NCBI GenBank assembly: GCA_964484515.1
Contig: CAZAGT010000058.1
Location: 1-19,043 of the forward strand
Direction: 5' to 3'
DNA: 19,043 bases
Origin: CAZAGT01 sp964484515
GTDB lineage: Bacteria; Desulfobacterota; DSM-4660; Desulfatiglandales; HGW-15
In this document: in pieces, positions 7,868 to 14,790 of the stretch
How positions within the stretch are numbered: the stretch's first letter is position 1
Layout: the number at the start of each line of letters is the position of its first letter
The notes under the pieces: model-generated
The model's input: only the letters and a program-made list of their open reading frames with translations
Database searches by the model: none
Told to the model about the DNA's origin: nothing
Position numbers and translations under genes: made by a program

Positions 7868-9544
7868 ATGAAAGCGAAACAAAAGGCAGGCAAATTAGGT
7901 ACTCTATCCGCGTTCGTCCGGGCGGCCCTGAAGACCGTTCAACTCGGACGTCCAAAAGACCCCCTCTCGGAATTACAACTCAAAGGACTTGAAAAAAAGG
8001 CCTTTGCCCACTTCAAGCAAATCACGGATCAGCATGCGAACCAGGTAGAAGCCCGCGATTCGGGCGAAGGGTTCCTCCTCGCAGCAGCTCCCCGGGTTCG
8101 AGGGCAGAGGGGCGAGGCATGGGGCCTCGCCATCGATGAGAATCGGCGCGGGACACTTGTCAAGGTAACCGCGCGGGTCGGGGCTGCCATCAAGACGGAT
8201 GCGACCCTGAAAGTAACCGTGCCGGAAGTGAAAGGTCTGGTCAAGGAGGGCAAGACCTATCTGGTGACTCCGCCCTCTGAATACCTACAGCAGATCCTCA
8301 CTGAACGGTTTCAGACCATTCCGTGTCTATCCGGGCTCCGGTTGTACCAGCGGGACGTCAGCGTCGAAATCAGGCCCGAAGGCGACACCCTGAAATTCCT
8401 CGATCGGGGGGAAAGCCTGATCCTCGCCGTGATCATTGCCGTGATCAGGGCGGTCACGGAGAAGACCGACCCCAGCGATATCGTCTATTCCGCGGTCGTG
8501 GACCACGACGGTAACCTCAAGGCCGTCGGGCTTGTCAAGGAAAAGGTCGATTACATCGCCGGGCTGGGCAATCGTCGCCTGGTCCTTGCATCTGAAAACC
8601 AGAGACAGCCAGGTTCCGAAAGGACCCCAAAGACTGAAGCGTGTGTCCTTTGGTTTGATTCCATGAATGACCTGCTCGACGCCCTGTTGGATGTGAAAGT
8701 CGGGGGTGAAGAGCTTGAAAGAGGCAGGAGCGTGTTCGCGCCGCCTATGGCATTTGGGCTGCGGCAGGTCTTTGTGGCCGTGCTTGCCATCCTGGCCCTT
8801 TTGGGTGCTCCGATCGCCAAGAACCTTTTCTATCCAGCGCACCTGTTCATGATCCAATACCTCAAGGCAACAGACGGAGCACTGCAACTTCGAGCACTTC
8901 TCAAGCCTGTGGGCCTTCTGATCGCGGCTGTCTTGCTCGTTAGCTTTGGGCTGCGGTACTTCCTTAACCGTGCTGCCAGGGGCCGTCCTGCGTTTGCCCG
9001 TATTACGGGGACGATTCTAAAGGCCATGCAGGCCGCCTTTTATGCCTATTGCGGGATGAATATTCTCTTTCTGGCCGGAACCTACTATGTTCAGCCGGAT
9101 CATTTCCACCAATACGCCAAGATCGAGTATATCAAAGCCAATCCCTTTTTTCGGCCTCTGACCACCAGCCTCCCGGATCTGCGCTTCAAGGAATTCAATC
9201 GGCTTCTGACGAGCGATGACTCGAGCGATCACGCCAAGGCCTTGGATGTGGGCATGGGATACCTTGCTGACGATCCCCGATTCAAGGAGGTCTTCATCGG
9301 TCTTGCTACGCTTCTCGTGGACCGTGTGTACAACGCGGAATATGCCCGAACTCTGCTCATCCGGTATATGGAGTACGAAGAATCGATCAGAGAGAGCGAC
9401 GACGCGAATCAGGACATCGCCGACACGGTGGATGCAGTTAGGACGATCGTGGATTATTACGGATTAAAAGGTTCATCTCCGGGAGGGGAGGAGTTCGAGA
9501 GATTCCTCGAAGGGCTTAACACGCGGTATGGGGTGGATTCATGA
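7868..9544 (+). CDS. Membrane-anchored Lon-type (S16) peptidase domain protein without ATPase
   Basis: A 558-residue protein. Residues about 80-265 match the proteolytic domain of Lon: Ser183 in DRGESLIL and Lys226 in LKAVGLVKEK are 43 residues apart, exactly the spacing of Ser679 and Lys722 of E. coli Lon. Ser208 falls where Lon has Thr704. The GLVKEK block corresponds to Lon GGLKEK, and NRRLVLASEN to its following strand. There is no Walker A/B or AAA+ region. Three likely membrane helices follow (about 301-318, 344-365, 388-408), then a soluble helical tail of about 150 residues. The start has AGGAG 4 nt upstream, and the stop overlaps the next start (ATGA, 9541-9544). It may be a regulated membrane protease acting on the neighbouring sigma factor or on an envelope protein. 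Catalytic competence is likely but untested; the Pro of the GPSA motif is Glu here. Confidence 0.8.
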   Translation: MKAKQKAGKLGTLSAFVRAALKTVQLGRPKDPLSELQLKGLEKKAFAHFKQITDQHANQVEARDSGEGFLLAAAPRVRGQRGEAWGLAIDENRRGTLVKVTARVGAAIKTDATLKVTVPEVKGLVKEGKTYLVTPPSEYLQQILTERFQTIPCLSGLRLYQRDVSVEIRPEGDTLKFLDRGESLILAVIIAVIRAVTEKTDPSDIVYSAVVDHDGNLKAVGLVKEKVDYIAGLGNRRLVLASENQRQPGSERTPKTEACVLWFDSMNDLLDALLDVKVGGEELERGRSVFAPPMAFGLRQVFVAVLAILALLGAPIAKNLFYPAHLFMIQYLKATDGALQLRALLKPVGLLIAAVLLVSFGLRYFLNRAARGRPAFARITGTILKAMQAAFYAYCGMNILFLAGTYYVQPDHFHQYAKIEYIKANPFFRPLTTSLPDLRFKEFNRLLTSDDSSDHAKALDVGMGYLADDPRFKEVFIGLATLLVDRVYNAEYARTLLIRYMEYEESIRESDDANQDIADTVDAVRTIVDYYGLKGSSPGGEEFERFLEGLNTRYGVDS

Positions 9545-10698
9545 GTATTGCGGGCAGATTTCCGGCCTTGGCCCTGATTGGTCTGGCGGGTCTTTTTTGC
9601 GTGAGCGCCTCAGGGACGGCCTTCTCCGAACAACAGGGAACGCTCAGAGGTAGACTCATCAAGCTCGATGTGGTGGGTTCGCAGGATGTCAGGGTCATGC
9701 TGGAGGGCTTCTTGACGAGCCAAAACCTCTTATTGGTAGATGACGATGGCGTCGCCTGCCTGCACGTCAGAGCGTCAAAAGAGGTCGCGGGCCATCCTCG
9801 CAATGCGACGGTAAGGTATGTGATCCATACGTTGGAGCTTCGACTGCCGGGCGACGGCCTTGCCTTTTCCACCTTCGATCTTCAAGCGTATGACTACGGT
9901 GAGCTGGGCATGGCCGGAAGGAGCGCCCTTCATCTTCTGAGGAGCTATTTGGCGGAAGACGAGATCTTAAAGCGTCGCCTTGGCCGAATTCGAGACGAGG
10001 GATACTACGATTTGGGATCGCCCGGCGAGACAGCCGCAACGGAGCTGAAGACGATTGAGCAGGGCCTGCTTGAGTTGGCTCGCAAGATGGAAGCCAATGA
10101 GGAGGTCAAGGAACGGCTCCTGAAGCTTGAGAACGAGGTCGCGACCTCGAGTAACGAGATCTTGCGTCTGGCTAGGTCGATCGAGACGGGGCGGGGGCGG
10201 ATTTCAGAAAGTTCGGTGCGGACGATACTCGATTACCAGAAGCAGATGTTGCGTGCCAAGAAGGCCCCCTATCTCATCTCGCGCCGGTGTCCCGCTGCCG
10301 AACAAAGGGCCTACGGCGCCATCAAGGCCGCTTTGATTCGGGTACCGCTTGTGGCGGGTGACGTGTTGACCATCGGAAGCTACAGCATCTTTGCCGAAAA
10401 TCAGCGCATCGTCTATCCCCATGGGGCGTTTGTCGGACGACCCCGCTTTTTCAGCTCGACAGCCTTACTGAAGCGGAGTTCACTGAGTGAGCTGTTTCAA
10501 TCGGGACAAGACTACCTCGAGATCGTGGCACTTGCCTTCCATCCGGAAGACCACGCTATCATCGTTTCAAGTTGCGATGCGGACGCCCTCATGTACGCCA
10601 ACATGAGGGGAGAGTCTCCGAACAAGATCTTTGCGGAAGGTCGAATCGTGGTAGTGCCCGAACTAACTCCGCCGACAGATGAAAATGGGAATCCTTGA
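9541..10698 (+). CDS. Exported coiled-coil protein, translationally coupled to the Lon-like gene, unknown function
   Basis: A 385-residue protein whose ATG overlaps the stop of the upstream gene (ATGA). Residues 1 to about 29 form a signal peptide (ALALIGLAGLFCVSASGTAFS). Residues about 33-150 form an alpha/beta domain with strands such as VRVMLEGFL, NLLLVDDDG and TVRYVIHTLELRL. The pattern of a short helix and paired strands vaguely recalls LpoB/FlgT/CsgG-type lipoprotein domains, but I cannot assign it. Residues about 165-215 are heptad-like and probably coiled coil (ELARKMEANEEVKERLLKLENEV). A C-terminal domain (about 240-370) carries Cys250 and Cys345. The coupling strongly implies that it works with the Lon-like membrane protein, possibly as its periplasmic sensor or substrate (inference). 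Confidence 0.7.
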   Translation: MSIAGRFPALALIGLAGLFCVSASGTAFSEQQGTLRGRLIKLDVVGSQDVRVMLEGFLTSQNLLLVDDDGVACLHVRASKEVAGHPRNATVRYVIHTLELRLPGDGLAFSTFDLQAYDYGELGMAGRSALHLLRSYLAEDEILKRRLGRIRDEGYYDLGSPGETAATELKTIEQGLLELARKMEANEEVKERLLKLENEVATSSNEILRLARSIETGRGRISESSVRTILDYQKQMLRAKKAPYLISRRCPAAEQRAYGAIKAALIRVPLVAGDVLTIGSYSIFAENQRIVYPHGAFVGRPRFFSSTALLKRSSLSELFQSGQDYLEIVALAFHPEDHAIIVSSCDADALMYANMRGESPNKIFAEGRIVVVPELTPPTDENGNP

Positions 10699-10757
10699 GC
10701 GTTCACAATTGAGTAGGCCTTTATCCTCAGTTGGTACTTCAGCCTTTGGTCTCAACC

Positions 10758-10775
10758 TAAATACCTAAGTATTTA
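10758..10775. promoter_or_regulatory. Dyad in the 121-nt gap, also found in part upstream of 16264
   Basis: TAAATAC-ctaa-GTATTTA is a perfect 7-bp inverted repeat with a 4-nt loop, 45 nt before the start codon at 10820. The left part, CTAAATACCT followed two bases later by GTA, recurs at about 16215-16229 before the SPOR-like gene. It could be an operator, a hairpin, or a promoter element for the local sigma factor. Confidence 0.4.
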
Positions 10776-10819
10776 CACTCTTGGTATCGTTCATCAAGGG
10801 GAAAGGAGAGATGGTAACC

Positions 10820-11563
10820 ATGAAAAAGAAGACGGCAATGATGATTGGGCTGCTGTTCATGACAGCAGGTTTCGTTGGGGCGGTTGAAGTTCCGATTAAT
10901 CCCATTACCCCGGACATCAGGGAGAAAGTACGCGAATCGACCGAACTTGTCGGCCAGGTCGAGGACAGCATGGCCCCTAAAGTGGCCGATTTGGAGAAGA
11001 TCTACAAGACCTATATGGAAACCTGTGACGGGGCCGAAGGCGATCGAGGGTGTGTAGAGATTCAGAACCAGATCAGGGAAAAATACCGCGACGTTCTTGA
11101 AACCATGGCCGAGGACCTGCCGAAAGTCAGGGCGTCGATTAACTCGACTGCCGCCGACCTGGGACGCTCCATCAAATCGAAGACCCGGAACAGGAGTCTA
11201 CAGGAGATCTATGCCGACCTTGGTAAAAAGGGGACTCCGCCCAAGGTCAGGGGGCCTTTGAGTAAGAAACTCTCAGAACTACTTAGGGCCCTGGGGCCTG
11301 CCGGTTTGAACGTGTCGATTCTGGAACTCAGTCTTCAAACGCAGTCGGACCTGATTGCCGCATCAGAAATTTTAAACTACGTGGAGGCCAAGGTGAACAG
11401 CCAGAAGATCCTGCTGGATGTCACTCAGGACTTCGGCGTCGTCAGCCCGGAGATGGCCAACGTGATGAGGGGCGTAGCCGATCTTTTCGGGTACGATGTC
11501 GATTTCGAGGCGGGGATCGAGCTGGAGGGAGAACAGATCACCAAGGATGATTGGCGGAGTTAA
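10820..11563 (+). CDS. Exported helical protein, unknown function
   Basis: I start this gene at ATG 10820. AGGAG (10804-10808) is 11 nt upstream and the resulting N-terminus (MKKKTAMMIGLLFMTAGFVGA) is a classic signal peptide; ATG 10811 is only 2 nt from the same Shine-Dalgarno. The mature protein of about 225 residues is almost entirely helical and charged. Long amphipathic stretches (IREKVRESTELVGQVEDSM, YRDVLETMAEDLPKVRASI, VEAKVNSQKILLDV) suggest a periplasmic helical bundle or coiled coil. Two Cys in CDGAEGDRGC could form a disulfide loop. No enzyme motif is visible. It sits 11 nt before a lipoprotein gene and after an upstream gap with a possible promoter/operator, so it may start a second transcription unit within the cluster. 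Confidence 0.7.
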   Translation: MKKKTAMMIGLLFMTAGFVGAVEVPINPITPDIREKVRESTELVGQVEDSMAPKVADLEKIYKTYMETCDGAEGDRGCVEIQNQIREKYRDVLETMAEDLPKVRASINSTAADLGRSIKSKTRNRSLQEIYADLGKKGTPPKVRGPLSKKLSELLRALGPAGLNVSILELSLQTQSDLIAASEILNYVEAKVNSQKILLDVTQDFGVVSPEMANVMRGVADLFGYDVDFEAGIELEGEQITKDDWRS

Positions 11564-11574
11564 GGGAGGATAAC

Positions 11575-12126
11575 ATGAAAAAGGGACTCATCTTAATTAT
11601 TTCTATACTGTCCATAGTCACGGCCTGTGCAACGCCCCAACCCGCGGTTGTGTCGGAGCCGGAGAACGTGTGTCCATTACCCTCCGGCTATCAGCTCGCA
11701 CCGGCCATCGAGATGGCGGAAAAGACGTTGATAAGCTGTCCGGAGAAGCTGGACGACGTCTTTGCGGCGCTCGTCAAGATCGCTACCCATAGCCCGGATA
11801 AGGAGAACGCCGTCCTAATCCAGGATATGCTCAAGAAGCTTATCGGGATAAACAAGATATCCGAAACCTATTCGAAGAACCTGTACCGGAAGTACTTCTC
11901 GCACCGGTTTGTGAGTGTACGTGATACCAAGGTGTATAATCTCCAAGGGGAACTCGATTTCATCAAGGAGGAGCTTAGGAAGGAACTGGCTCTCAAAAAG
12001 ATCGGATTTGTGGAGTGCTGCAACGATCGCGAGGGATATCGGAAAGTGGAGGCGGAGTATGCCAGGGTTGTCAATTTCATGGAAAATCTCATGCTCAACG
12101 AAGAGTACCTTCGCGGTGCATCATAG
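11575..12126 (+). CDS. Lipoprotein, unknown function
   Basis: A 183-residue protein from ATG 11575, with GGGAGGA about 5 nt upstream, 11 nt after the previous stop. The N-terminus is a type II signal peptide (MKKGLILIISILSIV) with lipobox V-T-A-C at residues 15-18, so the mature protein is anchored through Cys18. The rest is mostly helical with additional Cys residues (CPLPSGY, SCPEKLDDV, ECCNDREGY) that could form disulfides. The repeated helix pattern (LDDVFAALVKIA, AVLIQDMLKKLIG) hints at a short helical-repeat or TPR-like fold, but no family is recognised. It is likely attached to a membrane leaflet on the periplasmic side and works with neighbouring envelope proteins of the cluster. Confidence 0.75.
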   Translation: MKKGLILIISILSIVTACATPQPAVVSEPENVCPLPSGYQLAPAIEMAEKTLISCPEKLDDVFAALVKIATHSPDKENAVLIQDMLKKLIGINKISETYSKNLYRKYFSHRFVSVRDTKVYNLQGELDFIKEELRKELALKKIGFVECCNDREGYRKVEAEYARVVNFMENLMLNEEYLRGAS

Positions 12127-12132
12127 ACCCAA

Positions 12133-12840
12133 ATGTCTTCTCTCAGTCGAGACATCGGAATGAAGCCTATGAATCCCATGAGACCGTTGAGTTCGGGGCT
12201 CGTCATCCTGTTGGTGGCCGGACTGGTCGTTGCGCTGTCGACCTATTTGTTGGTTGCCTTGAGCCAGACCGGGTTGATCGCCTTTACCGGTGGCGGTTGG
12301 TTGATCAGGGGTTTCAAACTGCTTAAGGATTACCTGGGTTACTCCATCCTGTTCTTTGTGCCGACGTTCCTGGGGTACTGTTACTATTTCATTCGCCTGA
12401 GAAGCTCACTACAGGTAGAGCCTGGTACGGCCACGGGGAGGTTGGGCATGGAAGCCGTTCGCTACTATAGCGTCGGGATGGATGTCTTTGTCACCCTCTT
12501 CTTTGCGATCGGTGTCCTTTTCACGGCCTGGGGGCTTCAGAATGCCCTCGTGAGCGCCCTCGGAGGGGTCAACAAGATGGAGGCCAGTCGGCTAGGCGCC
12601 TGGGGTATCCTGCGCAGGCTGGTTGACAACGGCATCCTGATTGCCCTCTGGACGACGATTGTAGCAGGCGCCGGCGGGTACCTGATGCGTCTTGCCAAGT
12701 ATCTTTTCTTGGGTTCCGACTTGAACCGCGTTGCGATGTTGAGTCAGAAAGAGGAGCGGGTGGAAATGGTGGCGCTGCTTGAATCGATTAAACGCCACGC
12801 GGCGCGAATTGAACAGAAGCTAAGTGAGGAATCGCCTTAG
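12133..12840 (+). CDS. Four-TM membrane protein resembling MotA/TolQ/ExbB ion-channel subunits
   Basis: A 235-residue inner-membrane protein with likely helices at about 22-44, 68-88, 115-140 and 166-187, a cytoplasmic-type stretch (91-112) and a charged, probably coiled-coil C-terminus (206-232). The last two helices follow the MotA/TolQ/ExbB layout: FAIGVLFTAWGLQNALVSALG corresponds to the LGLLGTVxG helix, and NGILIALWTTIVAGAGGYLMRL to the helix with the conserved Thr pair (here T174-T175). MotA/TolQ/ExbB proteins form the pentameric proton or sodium channel of rotary motors. The next gene encodes a single-TM coiled-coil protein, as expected for a MotB/TolR/ExbD partner. Similarity is at pattern level only, so the assignment is tentative. 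The start has no strong Shine-Dalgarno but lies 6 nt after the previous stop; ATG 12160 is an alternative. Confidence 0.6.
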   Translation: MSSLSRDIGMKPMNPMRPLSSGLVILLVAGLVVALSTYLLVALSQTGLIAFTGGGWLIRGFKLLKDYLGYSILFFVPTFLGYCYYFIRLRSSLQVEPGTATGRLGMEAVRYYSVGMDVFVTLFFAIGVLFTAWGLQNALVSALGGVNKMEASRLGAWGILRRLVDNGILIALWTTIVAGAGGYLMRLAKYLFLGSDLNRVAMLSQKEERVEMVALLESIKRHAARIEQKLSEESP

Positions 12841-12917
12841 GGCTCGCAACACGGGATCGGGGGCCAGGAATCAGCTAGTTTTTGAGGGTTAATACTATTG
12901 GGGAGTGTGTTCAGTTG

Positions 12918-13832
12918 ATGTTCACGGGCGAGCAAGATCTGCTATCGGGCGAGTACATGGATGCAAGCACGGAGTCCCTTCAGACGGATATCCAGCGCTT
13001 TGTGGCGATCCTGGGCTTTTGCCTCATGGCCGTTTTTGCCCTCGTCCAGGCGTTACCCGTTACGGGTGCCAATCAAGATATGGCGCTGGAGGATCTGAGC
13101 CGCCTCGCCGCCGCTCAAGAGCAACAACTGGAGCTCTTGCAAGCTGAAAGTGAACGTTTGAGAATTGAGGCCGAGCAATTCATTCGGGAAATCGCTCACT
13201 CAGAAATACTCTCCAGGGACCTCGAGCGCCTCAGAAAAGACCTTCTGCGACAACGGGATCTAATCGCCACGCTGAAGCAGGAGAAGGCGGTGCGGACCGC
13301 CGACCTCATGGCATACAAGATGCTACTCGACAGGCGTGAGCAACAAATCAAAGATCTCAAACTGAAGGAGAGCCTGCTGGCGCAGTCGCTGGCGGATATG
13401 CGCCGGAGCATGCATTTGGAACAGCCCAAAAAGCGGCGGCAGGCGGTGAAGAGGGTGGATGCCCTTGGAGCGGCAGGTCTTTACGTAGCGTTTGAATCGG
13501 ATCAGGTCTTTCTCGATCTGCTGAGTACGGGGGAGATCTCCCTTTTCATTCAGGTCGTGGACCTTGAGAGACCGTTTCAGGTTGTTTTGAGAAACAAACG
13601 AATCGACTTCGCGCCCGCCTCGTCAGGGCTCGAGCGTGACCTCTGGGAGCTGAAAGAGCACCTGGTGCCTTCCCAGATCGTGGACGCCTTTAGTGGTTGG
13701 ACGAATCTGGCTTCACGCCGGAAGATGTTCATCGTGGGTCTTTCACCCGCCATCGGGAGACAGATAAGAGGCCAGGGGACCAGCGGCAGTTTCATTATTC
13801 GCAGGGGCGGCGAAGTCATCTTTAGCCACTAG
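12918..13832 (+). CDS. Single-TM coiled-coil protein, candidate partner of the MotA/ExbB-like protein
   Basis: From ATG 12918 (GGGGAG about 12 nt upstream; an in-frame TTG at 12882 gives a longer form) this encodes 304 residues. A short N-terminal segment is followed by one membrane helix (about 27-48, FVAILGFCLMAVFALVQALP). A long coiled coil (about 54-170, rich in Q, E, L, R; EQQLELLQAESERLRIEAEQ) leads to a C-terminal alpha/beta domain (about 185-304). Asp24, at the entry of the helix in TDIQRFVAIL, is placed like the essential Asp of TolR/ExbD/MotB, which lies in or near their single helix. It may therefore form the rotor or stator partner of the preceding four-TM protein (inference). The C-terminal domain is unlike OmpA/MotB peptidoglycan-binding domains, so what it contacts is unknown. 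Confidence 0.6.
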   Translation: MFTGEQDLLSGEYMDASTESLQTDIQRFVAILGFCLMAVFALVQALPVTGANQDMALEDLSRLAAAQEQQLELLQAESERLRIEAEQFIREIAHSEILSRDLERLRKDLLRQRDLIATLKQEKAVRTADLMAYKMLLDRREQQIKDLKLKESLLAQSLADMRRSMHLEQPKKRRQAVKRVDALGAAGLYVAFESDQVFLDLLSTGEISLFIQVVDLERPFQVVLRNKRIDFAPASSGLERDLWELKEHLVPSQIVDAFSGWTNLASRRKMFIVGLSPAIGRQIRGQGTSGSFIIRRGGEVIFSH

Positions 13833-13903
13833 GGGAGCGGCTTCCAATTGCGATCACTTGGCCCATGGGAAGTTCTCCCGTAGCCTGTTCGTGGAGAAGC
13901 AGT

Positions 13904-14713
13904 GTGAAGTTTAAAGGGTTGTTACATTTCCTGATTGTCTTGTCCTGGTGTTTGGCAGGCCTTTGCCCGGCAACTGTTGCCTGTGCGCGGCTGAAAGATC
14001 CGGGGCTCTCTGAGAGAGAGATCAAGCGACGCTGGAATGCGTTTGAGGAGGTCAAGGACAAGTCGGAGCCCAGCGGCGAGTACCCTTTCATGCGTTGTTT
14101 TGAAGAGGCGGCGCGGAAGTACAACCTACCCCTCACCCTGCTACTCGCAATGGCACGGGGCGAATCGAACTTTGACCCTAAGGCGCGCAGTCATAAGAAT
14201 GCCTTAGGCATCATGCAGATCAAGTGGCCGGAAACGGCACGAGACCTGGGTATCCATCGCAAATCGGATCTCTTTGATCCATGCATCAATATCGATGCGG
14301 GTGCCCGGTATCTCGCCTGGTTGCTTGAGAGGTTTAAAGGCGACACCTATCTGGCGGTCGCCGCCTATAATTACGGACCGAATGCGGTACGTCCCGAAAG
14401 GGTGCCGGCCGGGGCCCAGTGGTACGCGGCCTACATTCACCGGCACCTCCAGTTCACGATGTCACAGGCCTATGAAAAGACAGGCCGAGTCTTGGTATTG
14501 GGATTCACTTACTATCGCCGGGCAGCCAGGTTTTTGGCCTATCTTGAAACGGCGGTTACGGAGATCCCTTTCGAGATCTATCGGAGTCAAAGATATACCT
14601 ATGATATCTACTTCACGTATAAGAATAGAACAGAGCACGATCGTTACCTGAAGCGGCTGCGGGACGCGACCAAGATCCAACCGGAGGGTCCCGGCCCGGG
14701 GATCAGGGGTTAG
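13904..14713 (+). CDS. Lytic transglycosylase, SLT (goose-lysozyme-like) domain, exported
   Basis: A peptidoglycan-cleaving enzyme that makes 1,6-anhydromuropeptides. Seen: the catalytic Glu in LAMARGESNFDP (codon 14162-14164; residue 87 from this start), the GIMQIKWPETA motif, NIDAGARYLAWLL, and AAYNYGP, all hallmarks of the SLT domain. I start at GTG 13904 because GGAG (13893-13896) lies 7 nt upstream and the N-terminus becomes a clean signal peptide (MKFKGLLHFLIVLSWCLAGL); ATG 13865 is in frame but poorly placed and adds 13 residues. The mature protein is about 240 residues, and a C-terminal extension after the SLT core (RRAARFLAYLETAVTEIPFEI and a basic tail) is not part of the usual domain. 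Its position in the cluster suggests that it opens the cell wall for the envelope complex. Confidence 0.85.
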   Translation: MKFKGLLHFLIVLSWCLAGLCPATVACARLKDPGLSEREIKRRWNAFEEVKDKSEPSGEYPFMRCFEEAARKYNLPLTLLLAMARGESNFDPKARSHKNALGIMQIKWPETARDLGIHRKSDLFDPCINIDAGARYLAWLLERFKGDTYLAVAAYNYGPNAVRPERVPAGAQWYAAYIHRHLQFTMSQAYEKTGRVLVLGFTYYRRAARFLAYLETAVTEIPFEIYRSQRYTYDIYFTYKNRTEHDRYLKRLRDATKIQPEGPGPGIRG

Positions 14714-14730
14714 GGATCGGGGATCCGGGG
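14698..14730 (+). repeat. Intergenic G-rich repeat, copy 2; candidate G-quadruplex
   Basis: Five G-runs (GGGG, GGGG, GGG, GGGG, GGGG) are separated by ATCA, TTA, ATC and ATCC. This satisfies the usual G3+N1-7 quadruplex rule on the plus strand and overlaps the stop codon (14711-14713) of the lytic transglycosylase. Bases 14705-14722 repeat the sequence at 5981-5999. It may act as a transcript-end structure or simply be a dispersed repeat. Confidence 0.55.
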
Positions 14731-14756
14731 AAGCACACCCATATCAGGACATTGAA

Positions 14757-14772
14757 TGAACGCTTTCGTTCA
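14757..14772 (+). promoter_or_regulatory. Leader hairpin upstream of the lipoprotein gene
   Basis: TGAACG-CTTT-CGTTCA forms a perfect 6-bp stem with a 4-nt loop, ending 5 nt before the AAGGAG Shine-Dalgarno of the gene at 14791. It could influence initiation. It is a weak candidate because of its size. Confidence 0.3.
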
Positions 14773-14790
14773 CTTTTAAGGAGAACCAGC

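Noticed and set aside
6873..9544. CRISPR-associated CalpL/CalpS signalling pair
   Set aside because: No SAVED or CARF domain, no CalpT-like anti-sigma, no cas genes and no CRISPR array in the window; only the sigma-plus-Lon logic is similar.
12133..13832. Zorya anti-phage ZorAB
   Set aside because: The partner lacks an OmpA/MotB peptidoglycan-binding domain, the channel-like protein lacks a long tail, and no ZorC/D/E genes are nearby.
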